Source of the DNA: Amphiura filiformis
Taxonomy: Eukaryota > Echinodermata > Ophiuroidea > Amphilepidida > Amphiuridae
Reading direction: 5' to 3'
DNA: 64,000 nucleotides
Assembly: GCF_039555335.1 (NCBI RefSeq)
Contig: NC_092640.1
Coordinates: forward strand, 44,666,099 to 44,730,098
The notes below the pieces were generated by a model. The model was not told the DNA's origin. It did no database searches and worked only from the letters and a program-made list of their open reading frames with translations. Position numbers and translations under genes: made by a program. Shown piece after piece: positions 29,126-42,787 of this stretch (within the stretch, counting starts at the first letter, position 1; each line of letters starts with the position of its first letter).

Positions 29126-29979
29126 ACTTTTTTTCAAACCTGATCTTTTGGAATATTTGTAATGTTAACACACGTCCGAACTTACACTTAAATGGAATCA
29201 GGCAAATTTGTTGTGTTTTTAGGTCAACAGAGCAATTTTGAGTTTGACATAAAGTAATGTCCGCATAGAACTCCATGTTATACAATAAAAATAGCCAGTG
29301 GGGTTTCTTTCAATATATCCCCTGTTATTTAAGCTTAAAATGGACAGAAAGCCTTCCCGAATTTGGGTAAAATTGGGACTTCTGATTTGAAATTTCAATG
29401 TATTCAGTTTGGGCCAAATTATAGGATGTGGAGCTAAGAAATTCCAAATTTGTCCACATTTTAGTTTTTTAATTCAAGGTGAGGCTAAAGAACAAATGTT
29501 GGTCTTCAGAACTGCTGTAGAGCCTGAAAAGGGGACTCTAATTGCCACACACAAACACCCGTATCACCTTGACATGCGAGTTCTCCCTCCAGGGTACAAC
29601 ACACACACTAAACATGCTAAAGAGAAATAGTATAACTAACGCCGTGGGCGTAGCCAGCTTCCTGGGGGAATAACAATTTGTCCCAGTTTTGGTAGGGGAC
29701 AGAGCAGAGCTCTGGGGACAGAGACTGTGGCGTAGGCCCTACATGTATACCGGGTATTTTGTTAGAGAGATCGTAAAGTCTTCTCATGCTTCAAAATAAT
29801 TTTATTGTTACAAAGTGCAGTAGTAGCATGCAAAACTTTTGGGATTTTACACTATTTTGGCCCCAGATTTTGGCCCATGATCAAAGTGAATTTTGGCAAT
29901 GTTGCAATGTTACTGGTTTTCTAGCACACCATTTTGCAGAAAGCAGTGTATTTGTTAATTACTTTTTTTATAATGTGTC

Positions 29980-30416
29980 TAATGCACAAATCAATTGTAG
30001 TCCCGGCCCCCCGGGGTCCAGGGATAGCGGGGACCTACCCGGGGATGTAATTTTGGAAACTGTTACAAACATGTTACAGTCCCGTCTTAATCCCTGCAGG
30101 GCGGGGCACTATTTCTGTGTACATCCCCGGCCAAGTCCCCGCCCCTAGAGCCCCGGGCACCATGTTCGAAGTCCCCGCTAGTGTTTCCCCCGCATACGAC
30201 CTGGCACAGTTGTGAGTACTCTTCTATTACGTCCCGGGTACACTCCCGGGGTAGATCCCGGTCTGTTTGAGAGGCATTACATAAAAGCACACTCCCCCAC
30301 TATTCCCCGCACTGCGGGGACACATTGAGCTGTTACATTCCCGGCCAAGTCCCGGCTCGGACCCCGCTATTGCCAGGCCCCTGGGGGGGCCGGGACTACA
30401 ATTGATTTGTGCATTA
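29980..30416. mobile_element. GC-rich 437-bp MITE
   Basis: TAATGCACAAATCAATTGTA and TACAATTGATTTGTGCATTA are exact reverse complements, followed inward by gtcccggcccc and ggggccgggac. The interior is very rich in CCCGG and GGGGAC. Confidence 0.85.
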
Positions 30417-30502
30417 AACCTGTGTACATAAAGTGTCAATTGTCTTTTGGAAAAGGACTCGTAATTGATTTATAAAAGTAATTTCTTGGCTATTTAGGCC
30501 TA

Positions 30503-30574
30503 TTGCACTAACACATAATTGTCCCAAAAATACAAACGCATACTTTCGGGACAGCTATGTGTTAGTGCACTATA
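30503..30574. repeat. Hairpin inverted repeat
   Basis: ttgcactaacacataattgt and ccc pair with gggacagctatgtgttagtgca around an AT-rich loop. Confidence 0.7.
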
Positions 30575-31409
30575 GCATAATATAGGCCTAATGTGTCTAA
30601 CACATGTTCGTGTAGCTGTAGAGAAATTTATAATTGAATAAAAACAAAGAAATAAATGAAGAGCTTATTTCCTAACCGTGTTAAGTCCACAAACACGTGT
30701 GTCTGATTTACCTGTGCGATATTGCTATGGGTTGTGATGCTATAGGTATTATAATTTCTGTTGAATCAGAGAAGATGTAAGGAAGAGGAGGGTTAACGGA
30801 ATTATATACTTGAGATAATCCCGTAGGTAATCCGATTACACCTATTCATAGTAGTTAGACATCCACTTGCAGTAGCCTTTGATGTGATGTGTGAGACCGC
30901 TCACGGTCGACCGATTTGCACTCAAGAATTGGAAATATTTCGAATGTTTCTATAGAGAATTTGTTGAAAAGTATGAAACGCGTGTATTAAGGACCTGCTG
31001 CTTGGATGGGATACAACATGTGGATAATACAAGAAAGAAATCGAGTGTTGTAAAAATTTCCCCCCCAAATCCGGCTTTTTTGTTGTTGTTAATATATAAA
31101 TTTCTAAAGAAGACATTTTTAGGATTTTTTAGAGAAGTGATGATTGTTGATCATTTCTATTTTATTTTTTTAATGTATTTTCCGGTCATTTCCTGTAAAT
31201 CTAACAAAGATATTCCGATAATTGAAAACATTCTCTATCACAAATGATAGAGGCTGAAAGTGACAGCAAGCGACGAAAAGTATAATTTGCCATGGAACTT
31301 CAGTCATATTTTATCTGAAATCTGATCGGATGACAGGGCCTGCATGTATGTGTGCATGTTACGATGACATGCAATCGCTGACCTATCCCTAAAAGTAGTT
31401 GCGTGTATC

Positions 31410-32222
31410 CAGAGAAGATGAGAAAAGAGGAGATCGCTCGAACATATAATCCGATTACCCACAGTTATCCTCCATTCACTTTTCTTTGTTTGGGGTACTT
31501 AAAACGCCACTTGAAACTTCCTTTGTGGTAATCTGTTCATCCGCCACACACTCGACTGATTCGATAGTTTTCTTAGTGGAGAAAATATTCCACACACGGA
31601 AGTACATCGTTAAATTCCCAATTTCGCAGTCAAATCATGTTTTTTTTTCTTTAAAAAAAATAATACTAACCAGGGTGACCATGATTTTAAACGAGTGAAA
31701 AAGCATTATATATATCGCAACTCCCATTAAAAAATCAAATATTTTGTTAAGTTATGGAAAGTCAAGCATAATTTATGTTCTGGTAAAATTAATATAAGGT
31801 CAAAGGAAAAGAAATTTAAATGATAAGCATTTGAATATTTGCGGCTATTTACGGAAACTTAAAACGAGTTTAATCAGTAGTTCAAACTCGTGTCAGTTTC
31901 TCCATATACTCCCGTTTTGTGTCCAAACGTGTCCAAAAATGCTATTTGGATCCAAAATGAGGGTCTTTTTCACAGGGATCTCGGGTCAAACTTAGCAGCC
32001 GGTCATGCCAAACAATACAGAAATTATATTTCGCGGTCAACTGACGTAACAAAGTGATATCCGGGCATGCGCCGTTTAGAGCTAGACAGTCGTGACTCGC
32101 AAAGCCACTTATCGTATTAGTTGATCAATCGGATTAGATCATTGTTTCCATCAATAGGCGGATGCACACATTATTTATTTGATGTGGGGAGCGAGCGACC
32201 TCCTCTTTTATCATCTTCTCTG
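31410..32222 (+). mobile_element. 813-bp TIR element, 7-bp duplication GTGTATC (inner copy 1)
   Basis: CAGAGAAGATGAGAAAAGAG and CTCTTTTATCATCTTCTCTG are the ends. GTGTATC occurs at 31403-31409 and 32223-32229. No coding sequence recognised. It is nearly identical to the inverted copy at 32690-33501. Confidence 0.85.
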
Positions 32223-32274
32223 GTGTATCGCACCCGTTCCGGGTTCAAACCCCATTGTAGTATTCTATTGTTAA

Positions 32275-32610
32275 AGGAGTATTTCGTGATCCTAGCATCC
32301 TCTTTTTATGACATTTTTCAGTACATATCCACGAAAAAAGCATATTCCCAAAATTTCAGTTGATTCCGATTTTGCGTTTGCGAGTTATGCATGATGATGG
32401 GTATTACACTGCTCCATAGACAATACGTTGTAATTTCGTTCTGGTGCACCAGAACGAAATTCAAATTTCGCGATATCTTTGCTAAACGAATTAATCTGCA
32501 AGAAATATTTTGTACATAAACATTATGTAGCCAGAGTATTCCAGTGATATAAAAATCTCAACTTTTTTGAGAAAAGTGGGGGATGAGGCTGTGGATCACG
32601 AAATGCCCTT
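32275..32610. mobile_element. 336-bp MITE with TTAA duplication and central palindrome
   Basis: TTAA flanks at 32271-32274 and 32611-32614. The ends are tatttcgtgatcc and ggatcacgaaat. The centre is an exact palindrome, with arms atttcgttctggtg and caccagaacgaaat. TTAA targets are typical of piggyBac-type elements. A decayed second copy is at 42788-43121. Confidence 0.8.
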
Positions 32611-32689
32611 TTAAGCGGCTAAATAGGGTGATTCATCATTTACTTTGAATGAGCGGTCTCACACATATTTTGTTTGAGGATAGCTGGAT

Positions 32690-33501
32690 CAGAGAAGATG
32701 ATAAAAGAGGAGGTCGCTCGCTCCCCACATCAAATAAATAATGTGTGCATCCGCCTATTGATGGAAACAATGATCTAATCCGATTGATCAACTAATACGA
32801 TAAGTGGCTTTGCGAGTCACGACTGTCTAGCTCTAAACGGCGCATGCCCGGATATCACTTTGTTACGTCAGTTGACCGCGAAATATAATTTCTGTATTGT
32901 TTGGCATGACCGGCTGCTAAGTTTGACCTGAGATCCCTGTGAAAAGACCCTCATTTTGGATCCAAATAGCATTTTTGGACACGTTTGGACACAAAACGGA
33001 GTATATGGAGAAACTGACACGAGTTTGAACTACTGATTACACTCGTTTTAAGTTTCCGTAAATAGCCGCAAATATTCAAATGCTTATCATTTAAATTTCT
33101 TTTCCTTTGACCTTATATTAATTTTACCAGAACATAAATTATGCTTGACTTTCCATAACTTAACAAAATATTTGATTTTTTAATGGGAGTTGCGATATAT
33201 ATAATGCTTTTTTCACTCGTTTAAAAATCATGGTCACCCTGGTTAGTATTATTTTTTTTAAAGAAAAAAAACATGATTTGACTGCGAAATTGGGAATTTA
33301 ACGATGTACTTCCGTGTGTGGAATATTTTCTCCACTAAGAAAACTATCGAATCAGTCGAGTGTGTGGCGGATGAACAGATTACCACAAAGGAAGTTTCAA
33401 GTGGCGTTTTAAGTACCCCAAACAAAGAAAAGTGAATGGAGGATAACTGTGGGTAATCGGATTATATGTTCGAGCGATCTCCTCTTTTCTCATCTTCTCT
33501 G
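32690..33501 (-). mobile_element. 812-bp TIR element, 7-bp duplication GCTGGAT (inner copy 2, inverted)
   Basis: The ends are CAGAGAAGATGATAAAAGAG and CTTTTCTCATCTTCTCTG. GCTGGAT occurs at 32683-32689 and 33502-33508. Its sequence is the near-exact reverse complement of 31410-32222, so the two make an approximately 2.1-kb palindrome with a 467-base centre. Confidence 0.85.
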
Positions 33502-33540
33502 GCTGGATCAACCTCCTCTTCCTTACATCTCTGGTTGAAT

Positions 33541-33998
33541 GCACCATTACAAAGCATACAGTGGATGGACGCATAGTAACAATAGTGTGTGAGGCCATTG
33601 ATTCCCAAATGAGTACAATAGTCTGCATATTGTTAACCAGCATTGTGGTAAATAATGGCTTGTTGATGGCACAACTCATTGTTGCTAATGTCAAAGTATA
33701 AATTGTGATTGCATTACACGAAGTAAATGAGAAATTTGTGATTGTGGACTTAACATGGTATGGAAACAAGCTCTTCAAATATATGATCTATTTGTATTGT
33801 GATTTTGTAGCAGAAAAAACTTTTATATTGAGGCTAATTAAGGCATTATAACAGCAGTTTTAGTTCTAAAGGTTGTCACCATGATAGCGACTTACACCAT
33901 ACTTAACATGATATGTTTCCCTTTGCTATTTCATGTTTAATTGTGCTAGTGTGCGATGTGTGATTCTTCTTTCCCCTGTATATTAAGAATAACAATTA
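33541..33998. other. Stretch with nothing recognised
   Basis: AT-rich sequence without a supported exon, RNA gene or repeat. Confidence 0.6.
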
Positions 33999-34293
33999 AG
34001 GGACGCACCAGTAGATTCTCAGGGGGGCATGGGAGTTTGGGTCAGGCAGAATTTTTTTTTGCCTCCGAAGGCAGCAATTTTTTTTCGGCGGCAAAGTATT
34101 TATTTTTCAATTTTAATGTATAGCTTTATACAAAGTTGGGTGGGGGAAATTTTTTTTTTACTCATCAGTGAGGCAAAAATTTTTTTTTCGTCTCACTAGT
34201 GGGTGAAGTTTATTTTTTCGTCTCATTAGTGGGCGAAGTTTTTTTTCCCAAAAAACTACCATGCCCCCCTGGAAATCTAATGGTGCGCCCCTA
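33999..34293. mobile_element. MITE with GGGACGCACCA ends
   Basis: gggacgcaccagtagattct, caggggggcatgg on the left pairs with ccatgccccccttg-like text (ccatgcccccctggaaatct, aatggtgcgcccct) on the right. The interior has repeated tttttttcgtctcactagtg units. Confidence 0.7.
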
Positions 34294-35439
34294 CATGCCC
34301 TAAGCATCATTGTTTGATCTTGTGTGCCAGTTTGTAACGTTTGAATGTTTCTATGTTCCAGTGTATGATGCGTAGGCCTCTTCCCTTGTTTGTATGATAT
34401 ATTAGGCTGACAGGTAAGCATCAATAATTGATCTCGTACACTGGTGTGCTATGTGAACATGTTAGAATGTTTTTCAGCAATGTTGTTGAATGTTATTAAA
34501 AATAACCCAACATAAAATGTTTTGTGTTTGCTGGGATGACATCAGAGGTGACAACCTGCCTGAAATCTAGTATGATAGAATCATGCAGTGCCGCCGAGAG
34601 GCGAGAGCCATTATGGGCCGGGCCCGGGGGCAATGTGAACGCACGGGCCCCTTTGATCAGTGATGATGGTGCAGGACTTCGTAAGTGTGTGTGTGTGTGG
34701 GGGGGGCTAGCAGTGGTGTAAATTATGGTGAAGCTGCCAATAAAATAATCAAATATGAACATTGAAGGAGTAGTATAGGTATTAGGTATTACAGAACCTA
34801 TACTACTGAAGGAGACAAATGCGTGTAAAGCGCGCACAAATTTGCAATTTGAAAGTGGCATTTTGCTCCCAGATTAAGTTCCATTTAATAACTTCCACGC
34901 GAAGTGCAAAGATTTTGCCAATTTTGAGCCAATTTTAAGCTGTTTAAAATAATGCAATTGGACAAATGCGCACGTAGCAGGGCTCTGCGTTGTTTATGCA
35001 CGCGATGGCAAAGTGCGTATTGCTGCATTACGTACGCGGTGTCACGTGTGCGGAGCCACTGGCATAGAAACGGCAGCATTTTAAAACTAAAATTCACCTT
35101 TTCCCCGATTTTGGAGCCAATTCTTTACCGATTTCAACCAAATATATTTTATTGTACTTCTCGTATATTCATTGATCTTTCGTATGAATTTGGTGAGATT
35201 TGGATCCAAACTGAGAGAGCATTTCAATGGACATAAATACATAGGGCCTAGTTCACCACGTAAACTTGTATGGCTCAAAATTCGGACCGTTCGCCATAGT
35301 ATCAGTTTGTGAATGAGGACATCGTATAAGTTCCTTGTACTACATAGAGCCTACCTCCCCCCCCACACACACACCCAAAACATTTCCCTGTCACGGTTTT
35401 CGACGCAAGACGTCGAATGGGATGCCTACACCATCATGA

Positions 35440-36110
35440 CCATGGGGCGATTTAAATGAGTACAAATCCATTTTTAGTCATTTGACCTCAGATGACCCCT
35501 GGGTGACCCCGGATGACTCCAAAATGACATGCCAAAACTTTGGCTCTAAATGTTGACTGGACCCACCAAGTTTCATGCCCATATGACCAATTTTATTAAT
35601 TTGACCTTAGATGACCCCTGGGTGACCCCGAAATGACCATACAAAAATTTGGCTCTAAATGTTGACTGTACCTATCAAGTTTCATGCCCATATGACAATT
35701 TTTAGTAATTTGAACTCAGATGACCCCTGGGTGACCTCGGATGACCCCAAAATGACCTTCCAAAATTTTTGGCTCTAAATGTTGACTGTACCCACCAAAT
35801 TTCATGCTCATACGACAGTTTTTACTAATTTGATATCACATGACCTCTGGATGACCCATGGTGACCCCAAAATTACCTTCCAAAAATTTGGCTCTATGTT
35901 GACTGTGCCCACCAAGTTTCATGCTCATATGACAGTTTGTACTAATTTGACCTTAGATGACCCCTGGATGACCCAGGCTGACCCCAAAATGACCTTCCAA
36001 AAATTTGGCTCTAAATGTTGACTGTACCTACCAAACGTTTGATGCCCATACGACAGTTTTTGCTAATTTGTGCGCAGATGACCTCTGGATGACCTCAGGT
36101 GACCTCAGGT
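35440..36110. repeat. Tandem repeat of about 116 bp, six copies
   Basis: Each unit has ggctctaaatgttgactg, aagtttcatgcccatatgac and gatgacccctgggtgacc; the unit length varies from about 110 to 123. Units are diverged. Confidence 0.85.
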
Positions 36111-36299
36111 GACCTTAACCCACTTACCAATACAAACTTGTTCTGCCTGTGGTCAAGATGCACCCACCCACCAAGTTTGAGGAACGTGCGACCCCTAGCC
36201 TCCGAGAAAAGAGGTAGGCCTAAATACGGAAAATGGGCCCCTGTACTAGTACTACATCCAACAAAGTATAAAAAAGGTCCCCCGATAAATAAATAATGA

Positions 36300-36720
36300 G
36301 GGTTTCCATAGTCCAGCTATGACCCAATGGTTGCATTAGGATTTAAACTGTTCATATGAGACCAAATTTTAACCAAAAGTCTCAAAATAATGGTATTTTA
36401 CAAGTTGAGCTCAAATGACATTTGACCTCAGTATATAACCTTTAATCACCACCAATATATGAGGGTTCACAAAGTGCAGCTATGACTCAAGTTTGGTTGC
36501 AATAGGATTTGAACTGTTCCTATGAGACCAAATTTACAAGGTTACCTTGTTTGACCTCAAATGACCTTTGGCCTCAGTATATGACCTTGAACCCCACCCA
36601 AAAAAAAGTATCCAGAGTTTTTGACCATGACCCATCTATCCTGAAAATCGGAAGTCAATCCGCCCATCCATGCCCGAGATACAGCATCCGGACGGAAGCT
36701 CGGACATTGCAAAACACAGT
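36300..36720. repeat. Two tandem copies of about 180 bp related to the preceding array
   Basis: gcattaggatttaaactgtt, catatgagaccaaattt and tgacctcagtatataacc recur as gcaataggatttgaactgtt, cctatgagaccaaattt and ggcctcagtatatgacc. The TGACCT-rich style continues the array at 35440. Confidence 0.75.
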
Positions 36721-36754
36721 ATGCCTCGCGGTGGAGGCATAAAAAACATATGTC

Positions 36755-36985
36755 TGAAATAATGATTCAAGATTCAAGATTTATTTATTTGATATTCATC
36801 TTACAATAAGATATGATCAAATACATTGTAACAGATACAAATAGGTAAAAATAAACAATATACGGTAGAACAAAATGATTAAATATCATGCATAATACGG
36901 TTATCGAAAGATGAGTTTCCAAACTGAATAACTTGATTGAGTAATCAACTTGATTGATTTTGTAGTAATGTAAGAAGTGTAAAAA
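36755..36985 (-). pseudogene. 3' end of LINE-B, cut off from its body
   Basis: On the minus strand an AT-rich 3' end finishes in aaataaatcttgaatcttga, a LINE-like short tandem tail. The body of a minus-strand LINE begins again at 54409, just beyond the tail of LINE-A. I infer that these are two parts of one LINE split by LINE-A. Confidence 0.55.
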
Positions 36986-39712
36986 AGAATTTTGATTCAC
37001 TCACAGAGTTACTGTCAGAAGTCGACATCAATTTTCAAGTCATTGGACTTGTTGAGACTTGGTTGGAAGACAAGCCTCATGATTATTATCATCTTAAAGG
37101 CTACAACCTTGAAGTATGTAACAGAATTAATAAGAAAGGTGGTGGTGTGTGTATGCATGTTGAGGAGAATATTGTTTATAATATGAGAAATGATATCAAT
37201 GAGCTTAATTGCCTCAAAGACACAGAATCTCTGTTCATTGAAATTGAAAAGCACAAATCACAAAACATTGTCATTGGTGTGATATATAGGCCACCTGACC
37301 AGAATATGAAAGAATTCAACAAATGTGTTGATACGATATTGTCTAAAATCACAGGTCAAGAAAATAAGCTTCTGTATATAATGGGTGACTTTAATATAAA
37401 CCTGTTAAATAATGACGTCCATGAATCAACTGGCGAATTTGTTGACATTTTGTCTTCATATTCCTTGTATCCGAGTATCATCAAGCCAACTAGGATAACA
37501 CGTACGTCAGCAACTCTTATTGATAATATATTTACCAACAATTATGCTAAGCAAACCTCTGGTATCTTAATAAGTGATATAAGTGATCACCTACCTATAT
37601 TTGTATCTACAGATGTAAGTGCCTATGACAGAAATTCCAGTACTGTCGATATAGAAATCAGGGACATGAGTAAACATAATATAGATGTACTTAAAGACAA
37701 ACTGAGCCAGGTTGACTGGGATAATGTGTGTGAAAACGAAAATGCTAATGTGTCATACAACAATTTTATAGATAAATTCCAAGAAGTGTTTGAAGAATGT
37801 ATCCCACAAAAAGTGCTTAAAAAACATAACGCTAAAAACAAGACGCCAAAGGCACCTTGGATAACCTACTCATTGTTGAAATGTATACGCAGGAAGAACA
37901 GGTTGTATAAAAAATCTATGCAAAAACCTACTGAAACTAATGTATCTAAATATAAGATGTATCGAAACAGATTAAACTCCCTATTAAGGAGAGCAAAACA
38001 AAACTACTTCAGTTCTCAACTGGATAAAGAAAGATACAATATGAGGAATACCTGGAAAATCCTGAACTCAATACTCAGAAGTCCAAAAAAGGTACAATGT
38101 CAAAAGTTTGTAAGTAACAATAAGACCTATACTGAGCCTAAAGAAATTGCAAACAATTTTAATGAATTTTTTGCCAGCATTGGACCAACATTAGCTGGAT
38201 CAATCAAACATCAAGGTAAAGATTTTAACCAGTACCTAGCTAATAGTTGTAACTCTACATGTTTTTTCCAACCAACAGATGAAAATGAAATCTTGAAAAT
38301 CATCAAAAACTGGGTAACAGAAAAAGCCCGGGTCATGATCTTGTAAAATCTGACTTAGTAAAATTGGTTGCAGCTGAGATTGTGTATCCGCTTAAATTAA
38401 TATTCAATAAGTCGCTCTCAGATGGAATTGTTCCAGATACCTTAAAAATAGCAAAGGTGGTGCCAATTTATAAGAAAGAATCTCCTGAATCATTTGGTAA
38501 CTACAGGCCTGTATCTGTGTTGCCTTGTTTTTCCAAGATTCTAGAACGAATTATACATGATAGATGTTGTAACTTTTAGATGCCAAAGATATTCTTTACA
38601 ACAGACAGTATGGGTTTAGACATAATCATTCAACATATATGGCGGTATTGGATTTTATTAAAGATGTAAATAATGCTATTGATGATAATATGTACACTGC
38701 TGGTATTTTTATGGATTTATCGAAAGCTTTTGATACCATCAACCATGAAATTTTATTACACAAACTATATCATTATGGCTTTCGTGGTGTATCTCATAAA
38801 TGGTTTGAAAACTACCTGTCAAACAGAAAACAATTTGTATCCTTTAATGGTGCTCAATCATCATATGAAAATGTACTTTGTGGAGTGCCACAAGGGTCTA
38901 TCCTTGGTCCTCTTCTTTTTATTATATATATGAATGATATATGTAACACATCAACACTTTTATCATTTATACTGTTTGCTGATGATACAACAGTATGCTA
39001 CTCTGATAGTAATATACAAAGATTATGTGATACTATGAATGTAGAGTTAAAAGAGGTTGTAAATTGGTTCAAATGTAACAAACTGTCTTTAAATGCCACC
39101 AAGACAAATCTTATGTTCTTTGGAACACCTCATCAGACTAATGATATTACCAATGATTATCAAATATATCTTGATGGATGTAAGTTGACACGTGTATATG
39201 ATGCAAAATTTCTTGGTATTACTCTAGATCATAACCTCACATGGAGGTCGCATATAAATAGTATTTGTAAAACATGCTGTAAGAATATTGGTGTACTAAA
39301 CAAACTCAAACATTTCTTACCAAAACCCAACATGTACCAGTTGTTCTGTACCCTTATCTTACCATTCTTAACTTATGGTATAATATTGTGGGGCAATGCC
39401 AATAAAAATATTTTGGATAGAATTGTAAAGCTTCAAAAAAGAGCTGTAAGGGTCATCTCTAACAGCTCCTATTTGTGTCATACAAAGCCATTGTTTGAAA
39501 AATTTAATATTCTTGATGTGTATCAACTTTATAATAAGGAATTGGGTCTATTTATGTACAAATACCACATGTGTCTATTACCAAGATCTTTTGATAATAC
39601 TTTCATCAATATGAAGTCTATCCACAATTATGATACAAGAGGTAAAAATGATTATCGGGCCGAGGTCCATCGACTTAATAATGTTTTGTCACTTGGCCCT
39701 AGGCTGTGGAAT
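36986..39712 (+). pseudogene. LINE-A (CR1/jockey-type) endonuclease-reverse transcriptase, 5' part
   Basis: It opens inside the endonuclease domain (VIGLVETWLEDK). Metal-binding GDFNINLL is at 37384-37407 and SDHLPIF at 37582. The reverse transcriptase has NYRPVSVLPCFSKILERII, DLSKAFDTINHE, CGVPQGSILGPLLF and the catalytic FADD at 38976-38987, then LGPRLWN where the 14-kb insertion starts. Two frameshifts are visible: near 38306-38312 (the frame then reads KSPGHDLVKSDL) and near 38575 (TTTTAGATG, one T short). It is truncated at the 5' end and dead. The 3' part resumes at 53947. Confidence 0.9.
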
Positions 39713-39759
39713 GGGCTATTCCAGATAAAACATGCACCCCCCCCCCTATAGAGGGCAAC

Positions 39760-40090
39760 GGAAATCCAGATTTTTTTGTGGTCTCTGGGGCTTGGAATTC
39801 CAGCCAATTCTACAATATGCTTGTCAAATTCCAGCCTATTCTGCCTATGCTTGGCGCAAAATTTCCAGATTTTTCCACCGTTTTGTTAGTCTGAAGGCAT
39901 AGAGGGTTTTGGAATTCCAGGTTTATTGTGTTTATCCTTCGTTGGATTTCCAGACTTTTTTTTTTCTTTTCAACAAAATAATCCATATTTTTTTCCATTG
40001 AGGTGCTGGAATTCCAGATCGTTTTGTTAGTAATTTGCCGGGATTTCCAGTCTTTTGTGCAAATAGATATCAGGAATTCCATTCTCTTCC
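39760..40090. repeat. Left subterminal repeats of the giant element
   Basis: ggaattccag or near forms occur at about 39793, 39911, 40009 and 40071, each with T-rich neighbours and spaced irregularly. The other end at 53475-53890 has the same motif. Confidence 0.75.
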
Positions 40091-42783
40091 AGTTCAATGT
40101 AATTTGTCATTATGTATGTACATATGGGAGGGGGTGTGTGGGGGGTGTTTTCTCCCATCCCATACAAGTTGAGTTCACAATACTTGGCGCCTCCAGTTGG
40201 TGGTGGGTACTAGTTATAATCATCATGATTGACAGCCCAAGTTACTATGACAACCAATTTTGTTGTTGAGTAGGCCCTAATTATTTAAAGGGAAAGAAAA
40301 AGAGCAAGGTACACCAACTTGACGTGAAACAAGTCGCAGGGTGGCGAATCAGACCCTCCCTGCTCAGACAGTCGACAGATATGTTGTGACAAAATTTACG
40401 ATTTGCATCTTCCTTTTGGTCTATAGTTTACCCCAGTTTGGCCCACTTAGTATTAAAATGCCAAATTGCTGCGCCTCTCGGTAGGCCTATTCTGTGAGTA
40501 AATCTGCGAGACATCCCTTGGAAATTCTTTTTTTTCTTCTCGAACTTGAATACGAATCTCAAAAATGAGAGTTATAATTCCACCCTTTCTATAATGTAAA
40601 ATCATAAATAATATGAGTGCTAGGGCAGCTCCTCGTTGTAAAAGGCCTATGCATCTCCATCTTCCTTTGGCACATGTTGTCCTCAATTTTGTTCATTCTA
40701 GCATTGAAATTGCAATTTTTTTTCGCGTGGATTTGTCCTGATGTTCTTTTAGTAGCAAATCAGTGGGACGATTTGGAAATTTTGCCCACTGGTTCGGTGA
40801 TTCCGGTACCATCCACCTTTGAATTTTAGCATTGAAATAGCAACTCTGGGGTAAGCTTGGAAAAAAAACCTTGGGTTACAGTTGTGGGGAGGGGTGTCTT
40901 CTATCTGAAGGGCCGCCACTAGAGGTGGCAATCATGTTGCCTTGCCCATGGACCATCAAAAGGTAAATCCAGCCATATACCAGCGATACCAGCAAAATTT
41001 ATATTTCACCCCCACCCCCCCAAGCAAATGCACTAATTAGAAAATATCTGGTACATCATAGGTGTGATAATGGGGTACACTGCCCATTCAACAAGTTCAA
41101 CAAATAAAGTCAATACTATTACGTAATAATTGTTCATGGTACATAGCACACACCATATAGATAGTACACACATACACACAAGGAAAGTCAATATTGTAGT
41201 TCTTGGTCATGCAGTAGCCCTATGTTATCCTGTCATCTGTTGAAAATTTACTGAGTGTGCTTTTAGAATATTCTAGGATAGCTGATTTGGGTTAAGCTCA
41301 AGAAACTGTGTATTAAAAACAAATCAACTCATCATGGCTTTGGGTTTTAATAACAGGTTTACTTTCCGGGATTGATTGATTTTCAATGATGGATATACAT
41401 TTTAAGTTTAGCATCAGTTTTTGTTATTTAGTTAAGTTTTATAAAATGTTACAAAATAAAATAAATTTAATAATAATACATAAAATAGTATTAAACTCTG
41501 ACAAAGGCTACGAAAAAAACCCCTGTCTATGGGCCCAACCGAGTGTTTTTGAGAATGAAAAAAATATGTATTTTGCTTAAATCATAGAAAATATGTTTGT
41601 AAAAATATTTCAGATTTTGGTGATATTTTAGGGTAATTTCAAGTTAGCCTCCCTCTAGAAAAACAAGCACAAAAACACCTGACCCTACTTGAAGTAGAAA
41701 GGTCCGCCTGTAGAACAGGGTGGGGTTTTTTTTCGTCGCCTAAAATACTTTTTAGATTAAATAACATGACACAAAAAAACAGAAATTTTGACAATAATAT
41801 TTTTTTTTCTGATCAAATATAAATTTTGACCAAATTGTCAGAAAATTCATATAGCGATGAAATACAAAGATTACACATAAATATAAAATTTGAAAGAGGG
41901 ACTCTAAATACATTTAAAAATCCAAAAGCATATAAAATCAAGAAGTGCATTATTATTAAAATTAATTTATATTAAATGATGCTCCCCGCCTAAAAAAACA
42001 CCGGACATTGATTTTGTTTTTACATGTTTTGCATCTGGAAAATGCCTCATTACAAACGTCATACGAATTCGTCTCTATGGATTGTCTGAAATTGATAACA
42101 TTTGAAAGAGGGATATATGAATCCAATATCATATTAAAATTCTCATCAATATTAACTGTATATATACTAGCTAAAACTACTGTTCTTTGAATATGGTACA
42201 AAATGCAGATGTTCAATCAAATAGGCCTACATGTTGTATTGGCAATGTATAAATATCACATCATTCATTTGTTTCCCAATTGTAAAACAAGTTATGTTTT
42301 AGAAAAGGAAAACAAAACATCATCAAAAAATAAATCACATTTTTGACCAAACACCTTTTTGACCAAAAACTAAGTTTTTGACCCAAATCATATTTTTGAT
42401 CAAAAATCACATTTTAAGCCAAAATATTACAATGTAGTAAACCAAAAATCACAGTAAAAAGGGAAACGATTTTGCTCTGCTGTTTAGTAAAATTTTGCAC
42501 AATACCGGAGTAAACGTGTTACTCAATCAAGTTGAGTAAAATTTATCTTGCTAGAAGGGTTGTGCCCTAGCTTTTTACCATCCAAAAGAGTATGATTTTA
42601 CCCAAGGTTGAGTTTTTAAGAGTGTACAATTGTGCTAATTTATTTAATCTTTTGAAAATGATGAGTGATTTTTACTTTCAAGTGATGCAAATAAGACTAC
42701 TCAACTGGTTTAAATTCTTTTTTTTTTAATGTCATGTCCCTAATGATAATTGATATAGGTCCTAAATTATTTTAGTTAACATG
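40091..42783. other. Interior of the giant element, nothing coding recognised
   Basis: AT-rich with short homopolymers. The longest open frames are short, have no recognisable motif and are not supported as genes. Confidence 0.6.
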
Positions 42784-42787
42784 TTAA

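Larger units (their letters stand above)
30767..33533. mobile_element. Outer TIR element of a three-member nest, 7-bp duplication GTTGAAT
   Basis: CAGAGAAGATGTAAGGAAGA (left) and TCTTCCTTACATCTCTG (right) are inverted ends; GTTGAAT flanks at 30760-30766 and 33534-33540. It contains two further elements of the same family (31410, 32690) and a TTAA MITE (32275). CAGAG ends resemble those of hAT elements, but hAT makes 8-bp duplications, so the family is left open. Confidence 0.75.

Noticed and set aside
31410-33501. One long hairpin transposon with 0.8-kb arms
   Set aside because: Each arm has its own exact 7-bp duplication, so they are two separate insertions in opposite directions.
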